Assembly: GCA_025934395.1 (NCBI GenBank)
Contig: JAICYC010000016.1
Coordinates: 1 to 49,559, forward strand
DNA from: Solirubrobacteraceae bacterium
GTDB lineage: Bacteria; Actinomycetota; Thermoleophilia; Solirubrobacterales; Solirubrobacteraceae
DNA length: 49,559 nucleotides
Direction: 5' to 3'
Part shown: positions 9,415 through 17,401 of the stretch, in pieces
Numbering within the stretch: the first letter of the stretch is position 1
Layout: every line of letters begins with the position of its first letter
Notes under the pieces: generated by a model
What the model saw: only the letters and a program-made list of their open reading frames with translations
What the model was told of the DNA's origin: nothing
Database searches by the model: none
Translations under genes and position numbers: made by a program

Positions 9415-9455
9415 GTCCGCTGCGCGTAGATCCGCTGCGCGTAGATCCGCTGCGC
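9411..9455 (+). repeat. 15-bp tandem repeat, three copies
   Basis: The unit GTAGATCCGCTGCGC occurs twice perfectly (9426-9440, 9441-9455) and once with one change (9411-9425). The first copy contains the TAG stop codon of the diguanylate cyclase, so extra copies do not alter the protein. It lies between two convergent genes. Confidence 0.85.
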
Positions 9456-9475
9456 CGCGGCCGCGCAGGTCTCGC

Positions 9476-9925
9476 CTAGGCGAAGCCCAGCTGCAGCCCC
9501 AGCAGCAGCACGATCGCTGCGAAGCAGGCCAGGTGCTCGCGCAGGATCGCACGCGCCAGCGCATGCTGGCGCGTTGCGTCGTCGCTGCGCGCCCCCAGCC
9601 TCACCGCCTGGGGCACGGTGCGGGTGCCCGCGAGCCCGACCGCCCCGAGCAGCAGCGCGAGCGAGGCCCACGACACCCATGCGTGGCCCTCGCCGCGCGC
9701 GAGCTGCACCACCACCGCCGCGAGCGTGCCGAGCATCGCTGCTGCGACCAGCCTGTTCATCGGCCTCGCCGCGGTCGTAACGCGCGCGTAGTACCCCGCG
9801 ATCGACGCCACCACCGTCTCGACGGGCTCGCGCGTGCCGTGGCCGAGCAACTGCACGTCGAACATCAGGTCGAACCACAGCACCGCGAGCAGGAAGCCTG
9901 CGCCCGCGGCCACGAACGCGTTCAC
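9476..9925 (-). CDS. four-helix integral membrane protein of unknown function
   Basis: Predicted inner-membrane protein of 149 residues with four hydrophobic segments (about residues 4-22, 58-77, 82-101 and 131-148). The first helix carries the acidic/aromatic stretch LWFDLMFDVQ. The start is GTG at 9925, preceded by AAAGGCGGGG. It lies 21 bases after the lipoprotein gene and is probably the last gene of the FKBP-lipoprotein-membrane protein unit. I do not recognise the family with confidence; no catalytic motif is visible. Confidence 0.75.
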   Translation of the reverse strand: MNAFVAAGAGFLLAVLWFDLMFDVQLLGHGTREPVETVVASIAGYYARVTTAARPMNRLVAAAMLGTLAAVVVQLARGEGHAWVSWASLALLLGAVGLAGTRTVPQAVRLGARSDDATRQHALARAILREHLACFAAIVLLLGLQLGFA

Positions 9926-9946
9926 CTGGATACCCCGCCTTTCACC

Positions 9947-10579
9947 TCACGACCCCAGCTTCACGCCCACGTGCGGCACCAGGCGGTCGTGTCCCTGGGA
10001 GTAGACCGCTGCGATCGCGTTGGCTTCGGCCTGGGTGAGCGCCACACCGAACACCGCTTCGCCGCCGAGCTTCGCGTACGCCGCCTGGACCTGCTTGCCG
10101 ATCTGTCCGAGCCCGAACTGGGCGTCGTACACGGAGTCGATGTACAGCGCCACGTTCTCGCGCGCGAACCGCGCCGCCGAGGGGCTGCCGTGTTCGATCT
10201 GGAAGATCGCCCCGCCGATCATCGCCCAGCCGCGGCTGGCCAGCCCGGTGAACTCCCGGTAGAGCCCCGCCACGCCGTACGCCGGTCCCGTCAGCGAGGC
10301 GGCGTTGCGTTCGTCCAGCACCGTCGGCAGCTCGAGGCGGGCCGCGCTTTCGATCGCTTCACGCACGCGCGGCGGGTACAGCCCGGAGCGTCGCCGCGGC
10401 AGCCCGTCGGCGATGAACGGCCACGCCGCGCGGGTCGTCGCCACCTCGGATTCGGTCTGACCGGCGAGGCTCTGCAACGCCCTGCACACAACCACGAGGT
10501 CTTCGCGCTCGAGCGCCAGCTGCGCAGGGCTCGGGGGTGCCGGCTTCCCGCAGCCGCTCGCCGCGAGCGCGGCGAGCAC
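9947..10579 (-). CDS. putative lipoprotein of unknown function
   Basis: About 210 residues with a lipobox near the N-terminus (LAASGC), suggesting an exported, lipid-anchored protein. The rest is soluble, Ala-rich and helical, with no motif I recognise. The start is a problem. GTG at 10579 gives only nine residues before the lipobox Cys and no basic residues. The frame continues upstream for another 20 codons as RSRTLAGRQAGALLVL..., a much better signal peptide, but no ATG, GTG or TTG begins it. Either a non-standard start (CTG or ACG) is used or the start context has an error. The gene lies between the FKBP lipoprotein and the four-helix membrane protein and is probably co-transcribed with both. 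Confidence 0.7.
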   Translation of the reverse strand: MLAALAASGCGKPAPPSPAQLALEREDLVVVCRALQSLAGQTESEVATTRAAWPFIADGLPRRRSGLYPPRVREAIESAARLELPTVLDERNAASLTGPAYGVAGLYREFTGLASRGWAMIGGAIFQIEHGSPSAARFARENVALYIDSVYDAQFGLGQIGKQVQAAYAKLGGEAVFGVALTQAEANAIAAVYSQGHDRLVPHVGVKLGS

Positions 10580-10637
10580 GAGCAGCGCGCCCGCCTGCCT
10601 GCCCGCGAGCGTTCGGCTCCTCGCTCTCGTCGTCGGC

Positions 10638-11234
10638 CTAGGTCCCGAGCAGGTCGACCACGAACACGAGCGGCGAGTTCGGCGGGATCGCCGAGCCAGA
10701 GCCCGCCGAGCCGTACGCCAGGTTCGCGGGGATGATCAGCTCGCGCCTGCCGCCCACCTTCATGCCCGGGATGCCCTGGTCCCAGCCCTTGATGACCGCG
10801 CCTTTGCCCAGCGCGAACGAGAACGGTTCTTTGCGTTTCCAGGAGGCGTCGAACTCCTTGCCGCCTTTGTAGAGGACGCCCACGTAGTTCACCGTCACCG
10901 TCTGGCCCGCCTTCGCTTCCGGGCCCGTGCCGACGACCAGGTCTTTCGTTTCCAGCTTGCTCGGAGCGGGGCCCGACGGGGGCGTGACCTTCGGTTCGGT
11001 CGCCAGCGGCCCGCTCGTCGGGGTGGTCACCGCCTTCTGCGTCTGACCGGATTCGTTCTCCTTGATCAGCGCCTGGTCGCCGGGGTTCTCGTTGCCCACG
11101 CCGATCGTGCCGGATCCGTGACTCGAGGAGCCGCAGCCCGCGAGCAGGGCGACCGCAGACGCGGCCGCGAGTGGTGGGAGGGCGCGTGCGCGCGCCGCCG
11201 AAAGCTTGTGGGAGAGGCCTCTTGAGTTGATCAC
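10638..11234 (-). CDS. FKBP-type peptidyl-prolyl cis-trans isomerase, lipoprotein
   Basis: Exported proline isomerase of 198 residues, predicted to assist folding on the outside of the cytoplasmic membrane. The basic start is followed by a hydrophobic segment and the lipobox LLAGC (Cys34), then a Ser/Thr/Pro-rich linker to about residue 92. The FKBP domain covers the rest: VTVNYVGVLYKGGKEFDAS, FALGKGAVIKGWDQGIPGM, and IIPANLAYG, with the conserved Asp, Trp and Tyr of the active site. The start is GTG at 11234; TAGGCT eight bases upstream suggests a leaderless mRNA. First gene of a three-gene minus-strand unit. Confidence 0.92.
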   Translation of the reverse strand: MINSRGLSHKLSAARARALPPLAAASAVALLAGCGSSSHGSGTIGVGNENPGDQALIKENESGQTQKAVTTPTSGPLATEPKVTPPSGPAPSKLETKDLVVGTGPEAKAGQTVTVNYVGVLYKGGKEFDASWKRKEPFSFALGKGAVIKGWDQGIPGMKVGGRRELIIPANLAYGSAGSGSAIPPNSPLVFVVDLLGT

Positions 11235-11242
11235 GGTCGCGC

Positions 11243-11248
11243 AGCCTA
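11243..11248 (-). promoter_or_regulatory. putative -10 box (TAGGCT) of the FKBP operon
   Basis: TAGGCT fits the actinobacterial TAnnnT -10 consensus and ends eight bases before the GTG start at 11234. No Shine-Dalgarno sequence lies between, so the mRNA is probably leaderless. Confidence 0.5.
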
Positions 11249-11274
11249 CCGGAGATCGTGGCGAGGGCGTACGT

Positions 11275-11280
11275 TAGGAT
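11275..11280 (+). promoter_or_regulatory. putative -10 box (TAGGAT) of the SRP RNA gene
   Basis: TAGGAT ends five bases before the predicted first paired base of the SRP RNA at 11286, the distance expected between a -10 box and a transcription start. It supports the RNA 5' end assigned here. No good -35 element is seen. Confidence 0.55.
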
Positions 11281-11285
11281 CGGTC

Positions 11286-11562
11286 GCGGACCGTGCTAGG
11301 CGGGGAGGTAGCGGTGCCCTGAATCCGCAATCCGCTCTAGCGGGGCTGAACTCCCCTCCGAGGGGTTCGCCGCAGGTCGCCCCGTTGCCCGGGGCGTCGA
11401 TGGTCCGGGTCCCGCGCGGTGACGGCTCGCGAACCAGGTCAGGTCCGGAAGGAAGCAGCCTTAAGCGACAACCGCCAGGCGCAGCGGGCGCTCCCGGGCC
11501 GGAGCCGAGGGCAGTGCGTGGCGTTCGGCGGGCGGAATCTCGACGCGGGGTGCACGGTCCGC
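11286..11562 (+). ncRNA. ffs: signal recognition particle RNA, large type with Alu domain
   Basis: The S-domain core GGTCAGGTCCGGAAGG, followed by AAGCAGCC, sits at 11437-11460; this is the universal helix 8 loop that binds Ffh. About 150 bases upstream is a Bacillus-like Alu domain (GCTAGGCGGGGAGGTAGC, then TGCCCTGAA and CGCAATCCGCTCTAG). The terminal helix closes perfectly: 11286-11296 pairs with 11552-11562 over 11 bases. The total of about 277 bases matches the 6S/scRNA form of Bacillus, not the roughly 110-base 4.5S RNA. The RNA forms the core of the particle that targets nascent membrane proteins. Its position ahead of dnaX-ybaB-recR mirrors the scr-dnaX-yaaK-recR order of Bacillus, with a convergent gene inserted. 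Confidence 0.95.
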
Positions 11563-13112
11563 TAGCCGACCCGCACGGGCGGCGGCTGTCCGCAGCGTTC
11601 GAACACGAGCCAGGAGCGGCTCGTCGCGCGCTCGTGGAACCCCGGGGGGACGCCGACCGGCACGTGCGGGTCGCGCGGGTCGAGCACGTAGTCCCGTTCG
11701 ACCTCCCTGCTCGCCGGCTCCACGTAGAGGCCCTTCTCGATGTGGCCCACCTGCGCGCTCACGATCCGTGCGGGGCTCGTCTTCAGGTACAGGGCCAGCA
11801 GCGGGATCGGCGCGTGGTTCGGCACGCCCACCGGTCCGCAGCGCAGCGCGATCGCGCCGTCGTGGACGAGCGCCAGCAGGTCGCCTTCGATGCTCTGCTG
11901 CCGCGCGAGTTTGCTCAGTTCACGGTGCGCCGAGCGGTACTGCGACGGCGCATAGGCGAGGAGTGCGATCAGCGCGAGCGCCGCCGCGCCGAGCCACCAC
12001 GTCCGTCGCCGGTCGCCGCGAGGGAGGTTCGCCCAGCCGGCCACCCCCGCGCCCGCGAACACGCACAGGACCGCCGCCGCGAGGAACGCGTAGCGGGTGT
12101 TGATCGGCAGGCCCGCCGTCGCGAACGCCGCGAGCACGAGCACGGCGATCGCGCCCGCGCACGCCCCCAGCAGCGCCCGCCCGCGCAGCCACAGCAGCGA
12201 CAGCGCCCCTCCGAGGGCTGCCGCGAGCAGCACCGGGGCCTGCAGGATCTCGCCGATCCGCCGGGGCACGTACTCGGGCACGTTCGCGATCCCCGTCACG
12301 CGTCCGAGCTCCGAGGCGGTGTGGCGCGTGTTTTTCAGCGACCACAGCGGGTTGCCGGTGACCAGCAGGTCGCTCGCCAGCCACACCACCGGCGCGCTGG
12401 CCGCCAGCGCCGTCAGCCGCGCCACCTCTCCGCGCGAGCGGGCGGGAGGCGACCCCGGCGGGAGCAGCCGCCGCGGGCACAGGCCCATCTCGTAGCACCA
12501 GTACAGGGCCGTGAACGCCCACGCCTCCGGTCGCAGCAGGCCCGCGAGCGCGAGCAGCGCCAGCACCCGCGCGCCGCCCGTGCGGCGCACGCCCGCCGCC
12601 GTCGGCCCTCGCCGCCGCGCTTCGCTCTCGACGAGCAGCGCCGCGAGCACGAGCAGGACGTAGGGGATGTCGACGTACGCGCGCACGCCGTAGGAGAGCA
12701 CCGGCACCCGCGTGAGGAAGAGCAGAGCCGCGATCGCGCCCGCAGCGCGCGAGAACCACGACGCGCCGAGCCGGTGGATCACCCACGCGCACAGCGCCAG
12801 CGCGCCGAACGCGAGCGCCACGGTCACGTCGCGCGTGGCGCCGGGGCCGAGCGGGGAGAGGATCAGGCCGAGCAGCTCCAGCAGCGGGTGGGGCGTCGGT
12901 GCGATCGGCACTTCGTAGGCCGGCGTGTGGCCGTGCGCGAGCTGGCCCCCCCACGCCAGCGCGTAGAGCGTGTCGTAGTTGACGAACCCCACGCCCGCGA
13001 TCAGCCGCAGCACCACCGCGAGCGCCACCACGCAGGCCGCCTCCAGCGCGCGTGCCGGGACGCGCGCGAGCTTCGCCGGCCGGGCCGCGGAGGTCGCCGT
13101 CGCATGCTGCAT
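11562..13112 (-). CDS. polytopic membrane protein, GT-C-like glycosyltransferase
   Basis: Integral membrane protein of 516 residues with about ten hydrophobic segments followed by a soluble C-terminal domain of roughly 120 residues. The layout (a first helix, then an external loop with VNYDTLYALAWGGQLAHG containing an acidic residue, then many helices and an extracellular tail) resembles GT-C polyprenyl-phosphate-dependent glycosyltransferases of the ArnT/PMT/GT39 or GT87 type. These transfer sugars to cell-wall glycans or proteins outside the membrane. The family assignment rests on topology and the loop acid only. The ATG at 13112 follows TAGCGT by nine bases. It converges on the SRP RNA, and its TAG stop begins at the RNA's predicted last base. 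Confidence 0.7.
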   Translation of the reverse strand: MQHATATSAARPAKLARVPARALEAACVVALAVVLRLIAGVGFVNYDTLYALAWGGQLAHGHTPAYEVPIAPTPHPLLELLGLILSPLGPGATRDVTVALAFGALALCAWVIHRLGASWFSRAAGAIAALLFLTRVPVLSYGVRAYVDIPYVLLVLAALLVESEARRRGPTAAGVRRTGGARVLALLALAGLLRPEAWAFTALYWCYEMGLCPRRLLPPGSPPARSRGEVARLTALAASAPVVWLASDLLVTGNPLWSLKNTRHTASELGRVTGIANVPEYVPRRIGEILQAPVLLAAALGGALSLLWLRGRALLGACAGAIAVLVLAAFATAGLPINTRYAFLAAAVLCVFAGAGVAGWANLPRGDRRRTWWLGAAALALIALLAYAPSQYRSAHRELSKLARQQSIEGDLLALVHDGAIALRCGPVGVPNHAPIPLLALYLKTSPARIVSAQVGHIEKGLYVEPASREVERDYVLDPRDPHVPVGVPPGFHERATSRSWLVFERCGQPPPVRVG

Positions 13113-13121
13113 CGGGGCCGC

Positions 13122-13127
13122 ACGCTA
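13122..13127 (-). promoter_or_regulatory. putative -10 box (TAGCGT) of the membrane glycosyltransferase gene
   Basis: TAGCGT fits TAnnnT and lies nine bases upstream of the ATG at 13112. It is divergent from the dnaX -10 box about 50 bases away. Confidence 0.45.
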
Positions 13128-13176
13128 CCCGCTCGCCCCGTCCGCCAAGGCATCTCGGGCCACCGCGGGGCGTGGG

Positions 13177-13182
13177 TAGACT
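13177..13182 (+). promoter_or_regulatory. putative -10 box (TAGACT) of dnaX
   Basis: TAGACT lies eight bases before the GTG at 13191 and there is no Shine-Dalgarno sequence between. It supports GTG 13191 as the dnaX start and suggests a leaderless mRNA. Confidence 0.55.
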
Positions 13183-13190
13183 CAGCGCTC

Positions 13191-15011
13191 GTGGCCTCGG
13201 ACGCCCCACAGCCCGGCGCGCAGCGCTCGCTCTACCGTCGCCATCGCCCGCGCACGTTCGCCGACGTGGTCGGCCAGGAGCCCGTCGTGCGCACCCTGCG
13301 CAACGCCGTGGAGCGCAACAAGGTGCACCACGCGTACCTGTTCGTCGGCTCGCGGGGGACCGGCAAGACATCGATGGCCAAGATCCTCGCCGCCTGCCTG
13401 AACTGCGAGCGTGGCGCCGGCGGGGGAACATCGGAGCCGTGCGGCGTGTGCGAATCGTGCGTGTCGATCGCAAACGCCAGCTCGCTCGACGTGATCGAGA
13501 TGGACGCCGCGTCCAACAACTCCGTCGACGACATCCGCGACCTGCGCGAGAGCGTCGCCTACGCGCCCGTGAGCGGGCGCCGCAAGGTCTACATCCTCGA
13601 CGAGGCGCACATGCTCTCCACCGCTGCATGGAACGCGTTCCTGAAGACGCTCGAGGAGCCGCCGCCCAACACGGTCTTCGTGCTCGCCACGACCGAGGCC
13701 GCCAAGGTGCCCGCCACGGTCGTGGACCGCTGCCACCGTTTCGACTTCCACCGCCCCACAATCGAGCAGATCGCCGGGGTCGTGCAGCGCGCAGCCGACG
13801 CAGAGGAGATCGAGATCCCGCCCGAGGCGGTCGTCGCGCTCGCGCGCGCCGCCACCGGGAGCTTCCGCGACGCGCTCGGCACGCTCGAGCAGCTCGTCAC
13901 CTACAGCGGCGGCGAGATCGCGCTCGCCGACGTGCTCGCGGTGCTCGGCGTCGCCGATGCGCGCCTGCTCGCCGAGGTGGTCGACGCGGTCGCCCGCGGC
14001 GACGCGCGCGCTGCGCTGACCGTGCTGGAGGAATGCGCCTCGCAGGGGCGCGACGCCGCGCTGTTCGCCGGCGACCTCGAGGTCAGGCTGCGCGAGCTGC
14101 TCGTCGTGCAGACGCTCGGCGGGCTGCCGCCCCAGCTCGCGCTCACGCCCGAGGCCGACGCCGCGCTGGCCGAGCAGGCGGCGCGGGTGCCGCACGAGGT
14201 CGTCGTACGGCTGCTCGAGCTCGTGGGGGAGGCGCTCGAGGCGGTTCGCGCGGGGGCGGACGCGCGCACCCGCCTGGAGCTCGCGCTCGTGAAGGCTGCG
14301 CGCCCCGAGGTGGACGGCTCGCTGCGCGCGCTGCTCGCGCGGATCGACCGGCTCGAGCAACGCGGTCCCGGCGGGGCCGGCTCCGGCCCACCGCCCGCGT
14401 CCGCGCAAGCGCCGTCCACGGCTGCGCCCGCGAAGGCGCCCGCTCCGCGCGAGGATGCCTCGGGAGCGGGCGCGCCGCCACCGGTGGCCACCGCCGAGCA
14501 GCCCCCTGCGTCCGCCGCCGAGCCGCCGCCCGCGCCCACCGCCGAACCGCCGCCCGCGCCCACCGGCGCCGCGGGTCCCGCTGCGGACGCCGTCCCCGCG
14601 GGCGAGAGCGGGCTCGCGTCGCTGGAGTCGTCGTGGCCCGCCGTGGTCGACCTCGTGCGCGGCGAGAACGCGCTGCTCGGCGCGCTGATCGCGGAGGCCA
14701 GGCCGGTCTCGGTGAGCGGTGAGGACCTGATCCTCGCGTTTGCGAGCACCGCTCAGTTCCTGAAGAAGAAGGCCGAGGATCCCGCGAACCGCATGACCGT
14801 CGCCGAGGCGCTGCGCGCCGTGACGGGCGTCGCGTACCGCCTCTCCTACGAGCTGCGCGAAATCGGCAGCGGACCCGGCGCGGCGGGCCAGCGCAGCGAG
14901 GAGGACTGGGTCAAGCGCCTGATGGACGAGTTCGATGCCGAGGAGGTGCCCGGCGAGTGGGAGCAGGCGCCCGACGCCCGCGCGGTCACCAGCAACGAGA
15001 AAGGCGCGTGA
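13191..15011 (+). CDS. dnaX: DNA polymerase III subunit gamma/tau
   Basis: Clamp-loader ATPase of 606 residues that loads the sliding clamp and couples the replisome. The N-terminal part is a full AAA+ module: YRRHRPRTFADVVGQ, Walker A GSRGTGKT at 53-60, zinc-binding Cys at about 72, 84, 87 and 90, DEAH at 137-140, and the sensor region ATGSFRDALGTLEQL. Residues from about 400 to 480 are a Pro/Ala-rich linker with an imperfect tandem repeat (EPPPAPTA), then a C-terminal tau-like domain. I saw no A-rich slippery heptamer, so no programmed frameshift to a short gamma form is indicated. The frame is open far upstream through the SRP RNA; GTG 13191 is chosen from family alignment and the -10 box. 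TGA overlaps the ybaB ATG. Confidence 0.96.
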   Translation: MASDAPQPGAQRSLYRRHRPRTFADVVGQEPVVRTLRNAVERNKVHHAYLFVGSRGTGKTSMAKILAACLNCERGAGGGTSEPCGVCESCVSIANASSLDVIEMDAASNNSVDDIRDLRESVAYAPVSGRRKVYILDEAHMLSTAAWNAFLKTLEEPPPNTVFVLATTEAAKVPATVVDRCHRFDFHRPTIEQIAGVVQRAADAEEIEIPPEAVVALARAATGSFRDALGTLEQLVTYSGGEIALADVLAVLGVADARLLAEVVDAVARGDARAALTVLEECASQGRDAALFAGDLEVRLRELLVVQTLGGLPPQLALTPEADAALAEQAARVPHEVVVRLLELVGEALEAVRAGADARTRLELALVKAARPEVDGSLRALLARIDRLEQRGPGGAGSGPPPASAQAPSTAAPAKAPAPREDASGAGAPPPVATAEQPPASAAEPPPAPTAEPPPAPTGAAGPAADAVPAGESGLASLESSWPAVVDLVRGENALLGALIAEARPVSVSGEDLILAFASTAQFLKKKAEDPANRMTVAEALRAVTGVAYRLSYELREIGSGPGAAGQRSEEDWVKRLMDEFDAEEVPGEWEQAPDARAVTSNEKGA

Positions 15012-15361
15012 TGCCCAAGCAGCAACGGATGCCCAACATGCAGCAGATGATGGCCCAGGTCCAGAAGATGCAGCACGACATGGAGGTCGCACAGGAGGAG
15101 CTCCGCAACGAGATCGTCGAGGCGTCCGCGGGCGGCGGCATGGTCACCGTCAAGATCAGCGGTGCGCTCGAGCTGCGCGAGGTCAAGATCGACCCGCAGG
15201 CGGTCGACCCCGACGACGCCGAGATCCTCGCCGACATGGTGCTCGCCGCGGTCAACGAGGCGCTGCGCAAGGCGCAGGAGCTCGCCGAGCGCAAGCTCGG
15301 CGGCGCCACCGGCGGGCTGGACCTCGGCAGCCTCGGCGGGCTCGGGCTCCCCGGCCTGTGA
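15011..15361 (+). CDS. YbaB/EbfC family nucleoid-associated protein
   Basis: Small DNA-binding protein of 116 residues. YbaB-family dimers bind DNA and accompany recR in most bacteria. The N-terminus PNMQQMMAQVQKMQ and the block VKISGALELREVKIDP are family hallmarks; the tail is Gly/Leu-rich ([16 protein letters not shown]). The ATG at 15011 shares one base with the dnaX stop (TGATG), and the stop overlaps the recR start by two bases (GTGA), so dnaX, ybaB and recR form one translationally coupled operon. Confidence 0.93.
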   Translation: MPKQQRMPNMQQMMAQVQKMQHDMEVAQEELRNEIVEASAGGGMVTVKISGALELREVKIDPQAVDPDDAEILADMVLAAVNEALRKAQELAERKLGGATGGLDLGSLGGLGLPGL

Positions 15362-15969
15362 GCGGCTTCGCGCCCCCCGTCCAACGGCTCGTCACCGAGC
15401 TGTCCAAGCTCCCGGGTATCGGCAACCGCACCGCGCAACGACTCGCGTTCCACATCCTGCGCGCATCCGAGGAGGACGCCGGCGCGCTCGCCGAGGCGAT
15501 CCGCGAGGTCAAGGAGCGGATCGGGCTCTGCGAGGTGTGCTTCAACCTCACCGACGAGACACGCTGTCGCATCTGCCAGGACCCGCGCCGCGACCAGGGG
15601 CTGATCTGCGTCGTGGAGGAGCCCAGCGACGTGATCCCGATGGAGCGAACGCACGAGTACCACGGCGTCTACCACGTGCTCGGCGGCGCGCTCTCGCCGA
15701 TCGACGGCGTCGACCCCGAGGATCTCAAGATCGCCGAGCTGTTCGCGCGCGTGGATGCGGGTGAGCCCGCCGTGCGCGAGGTGGTGCTCGCCACCAACCC
15801 CACCACGACAGGTGAGGCGACCGCGCTGCACCTCGCCGAGGAGCTGCGCGTGCGCGCGCCCTCGGTGACGGTCACGCGCCTCGCCAGCGGCCTGCCCGTG
15901 GGCTCGGACCTCGAGTACGCCGACGAGGTCACGCTCGGGAAGGCGCTCGCCGGCCGGCGCGCGGTCTGA
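15358..15969 (+). CDS. recR: recombination mediator protein RecR
   Basis: RecR of 203 residues, which acts with RecF and RecO to load RecA at single-strand gaps. It has the helix-hairpin-helix [18 protein letters not shown], the four-cysteine zinc finger [16 protein letters not shown], and a Toprim domain starting [10 protein letters not shown] and containing [10 protein letters not shown]. The length is normal. The start is GTG at 15358, which overlaps the ybaB stop as GTGA; the open frame upstream is a shadow inside ybaB. Last gene of the dnaX operon. Confidence 0.96.
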   Translation: MSGFAPPVQRLVTELSKLPGIGNRTAQRLAFHILRASEEDAGALAEAIREVKERIGLCEVCFNLTDETRCRICQDPRRDQGLICVVEEPSDVIPMERTHEYHGVYHVLGGALSPIDGVDPEDLKIAELFARVDAGEPAVREVVLATNPTTTGEATALHLAEELRVRAPSVTVTRLASGLPVGSDLEYADEVTLGKALAGRRAV

Positions 15970-16017
15970 GCGCGGCGCCCACACCCGCCGTCCGTTCGCC
16001 GCGGCCGATCCTCCTCC

Positions 16018-16026
16018 GATAAATAT
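16018..16026 (+). promoter_or_regulatory. putative AT-rich -10 region of lysC
   Basis: GATAAATAT is an AT-only island in very GC-rich DNA and ends ten bases before the lysC ATG at 16037. The short remaining leader (CCTGCCTGCG) has no Shine-Dalgarno sequence. Confidence 0.5.
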
Positions 16027-16036
16027 CCTGCCTGCG

Positions 16037-17311
16037 ATGGCCGGGACGATCGTGATGAAGTTCGGGGGGACCTCCGTGGCGGACGCGGAGCGGATCAAGC
16101 GCGCAGCCGCGCGGATCGTCGCCCAGCGCGAACAAGGCAACGCGGTGGTCGCGGTGCTCTCCGCGCGCGGCAAGACCACAGACGAGCTGATCGGGATGGC
16201 CGAGGAGGTCTCCGTCAACCCCGACCCGCGTGAGATGGACATGCTGCTGTCCACCGGCGAGCGGATCTCGTGCGCGCTGTGCGCGATGGCGATCCACGAC
16301 CTCGGCCACCGCGCGATCTCGCTCACCGGCTCGCAGGCGGGCATCGTCACCGACGAGTCGCACACCAAGGCGCTGATCCTCGACGTGCGCGCCGACCGGA
16401 TCCGAAGCGCGCTCGAGGGCGACCACATCGTGCTCGTCGCCGGGTTCCAGGGCGTATCCAGCACCGGTCGCGACGTCACCACGCTCGGCCGCGGCGGGTC
16501 CGACACGAGCGCCGTCGCCGTCGCCGCCGCGCTCGGCGCCGACGTGTGCGAAATCTACACCGACGTCCCCGGCGTCTTCACCGCCGACCCGCGGATCGTC
16601 CCCGAGGCGCGAAAGCTCGATCGGGTGTCCTTTGAGGAAATGCTCGAGATGGCCGCCTCGGGCGCGGGGGTCCTCCAGCTGCGCTCCGTCGAGTACGCGC
16701 GCAACCACGGCGTGCGCATCCACTGCCGCTCTTCGTTCGGCTCCGAGCCAGGTACCTTTGTCGTCCCCGAAGGAGAGACCATGGAGCAGCCCCTCATCAC
16801 AGCCGTCACCCATTCCACCGCCGAGGCGAGGGTGACGCTGATCGGCGTGCCCGATACGCCCGGCGCCGCCGCGCGCATCTTCGACGCGCTCGCCGGGGCG
16901 AACGTCAACGTCGACATGATCGTGCAGAACGAGCCCACCACCGCCGGGGGGCGCGCGGAGATCTCCTTCACCGTCCCCCGCGAGGACCTGCGCGTCGCGC
17001 GCGCCGCGCTCGAGCCGCTCAAGGGCGAGTCCTACGCGGACCTGCACAAGCACGAGGAGATGGGCAAGGTCTCCATCGTCGGCGCCGGCATGCGCTCGCA
17101 CCCCGGCGTCGCCGCGAAGGTCTTCAGGGTGCTCGCGCACGAGGGGGTCAACATCGAGATGATCTCCACCTCACCCATCAAGATCTCGTGCGTGATCGAC
17201 CCCGATCGCGTCGGGGAGGCCGTGCAGGCGCTGCACAGCGCGTTCGAGCTCGACGGCGAGGGCACGATCCTCGAGGAGGAGTCCACGCGCGCAACGCGCG
17301 CTGAGCCGTAG
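16037..17311 (+). CDS. lysC: aspartate kinase, alpha subunit
   Basis: Aspartokinase of 424 residues, catalysing the first step from aspartate to lysine, threonine, methionine and diaminopimelate. The kinase domain opens with [19 protein letters not shown] and contains [14 protein letters not shown]. The C-terminal third carries two ACT domains ([20 protein letters not shown] and [19 protein letters not shown]) expected to bind lysine and/or threonine for feedback control. The length fits the actinobacterial/Bacillus alpha subunit. An internal start with a strong ribosome site at 16781 would produce a separate beta subunit. The ATG at 16037 is set by the kinase N-terminus and the -10 region just upstream. 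Confidence 0.96.
   Translation: MAGTIVMKFGGTSVADAERIKRAAARIVAQREQGNAVVAVLSARGKTTDELIGMAEEVSVNPDPREMDMLLSTGERISCALCAMAIHDLGHRAISLTGSQAGIVTDESHTKALILDVRADRIRSALEGDHIVLVAGFQGVSSTGRDVTTLGRGGSDTSAVAVAAALGADVCEIYTDVPGVFTADPRIVPEARKLDRVSFEEMLEMAASGAGVLQLRSVEYARNHGVRIHCRSSFGSEPGTFVVPEGETMEQPLITAVTHSTAEARVTLIGVPDTPGAAARIFDALAGANVNVDMIVQNEPTTAGGRAEISFTVPREDLRVARAALEPLKGESYADLHKHEEMGKVSIVGAGMRSHPGVAAKVFRVLAHEGVNIEMISTSPIKISCVIDPDRVGEAVQALHSAFELDGEGTILEEESTRATRAEP
16781..17311 (+). CDS. lysC: aspartate kinase, beta subunit (in-frame internal start)
   Basis: Predicted 176-residue regulatory subunit made from an internal ATG in the same frame as lysC. AAGGAG at 16770-16775, five bases before the ATG, is one of the best Shine-Dalgarno sequences in this window. 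The product begins [20 protein letters not shown], aligning with the beta subunit known from Corynebacterium glutamicum, and consists of the two ACT domains. In corynebacteria and Bacillus the alpha and beta subunits assemble into an alpha2beta2 allosteric enzyme. Confidence 0.75.
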   Translation: MEQPLITAVTHSTAEARVTLIGVPDTPGAAARIFDALAGANVNVDMIVQNEPTTAGGRAEISFTVPREDLRVARAALEPLKGESYADLHKHEEMGKVSIVGAGMRSHPGVAAKVFRVLAHEGVNIEMISTSPIKISCVIDPDRVGEAVQALHSAFELDGEGTILEEESTRATRAEP

Positions 17312-17401
17312 CCGCACCTTCGCGCACACGGGTGTTTGCACACCTCGGAGCGGGTATGCAACACTCGGCCTCGAGGTCTCTCGAAGGCACGGATCAGGCT
17401 C

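Noticed and set aside
9411-9455. CRISPR array
   Set aside because: Contiguous 15-base copies without spacers; this is a tandem repeat. No other regularly spaced repeats are seen in the window.
11385-13190. Upstream extension of the dnaX frame
   Set aside because: It would run through the SRP RNA and opposite the glycosyltransferase, and the family alignment starts at GTG 13191.
14750-14780. Possible dnaX programmed frameshift site (AAGAAGAAGG)
   Set aside because: Not a slippery heptamer of the A-AAA-AAG type, and no following stop/hairpin arrangement is apparent.
13182-15092. 636-residue minus-strand frame opposite dnaX
   Set aside because: Antisense shadow of dnaX; no ribosome site or domain.
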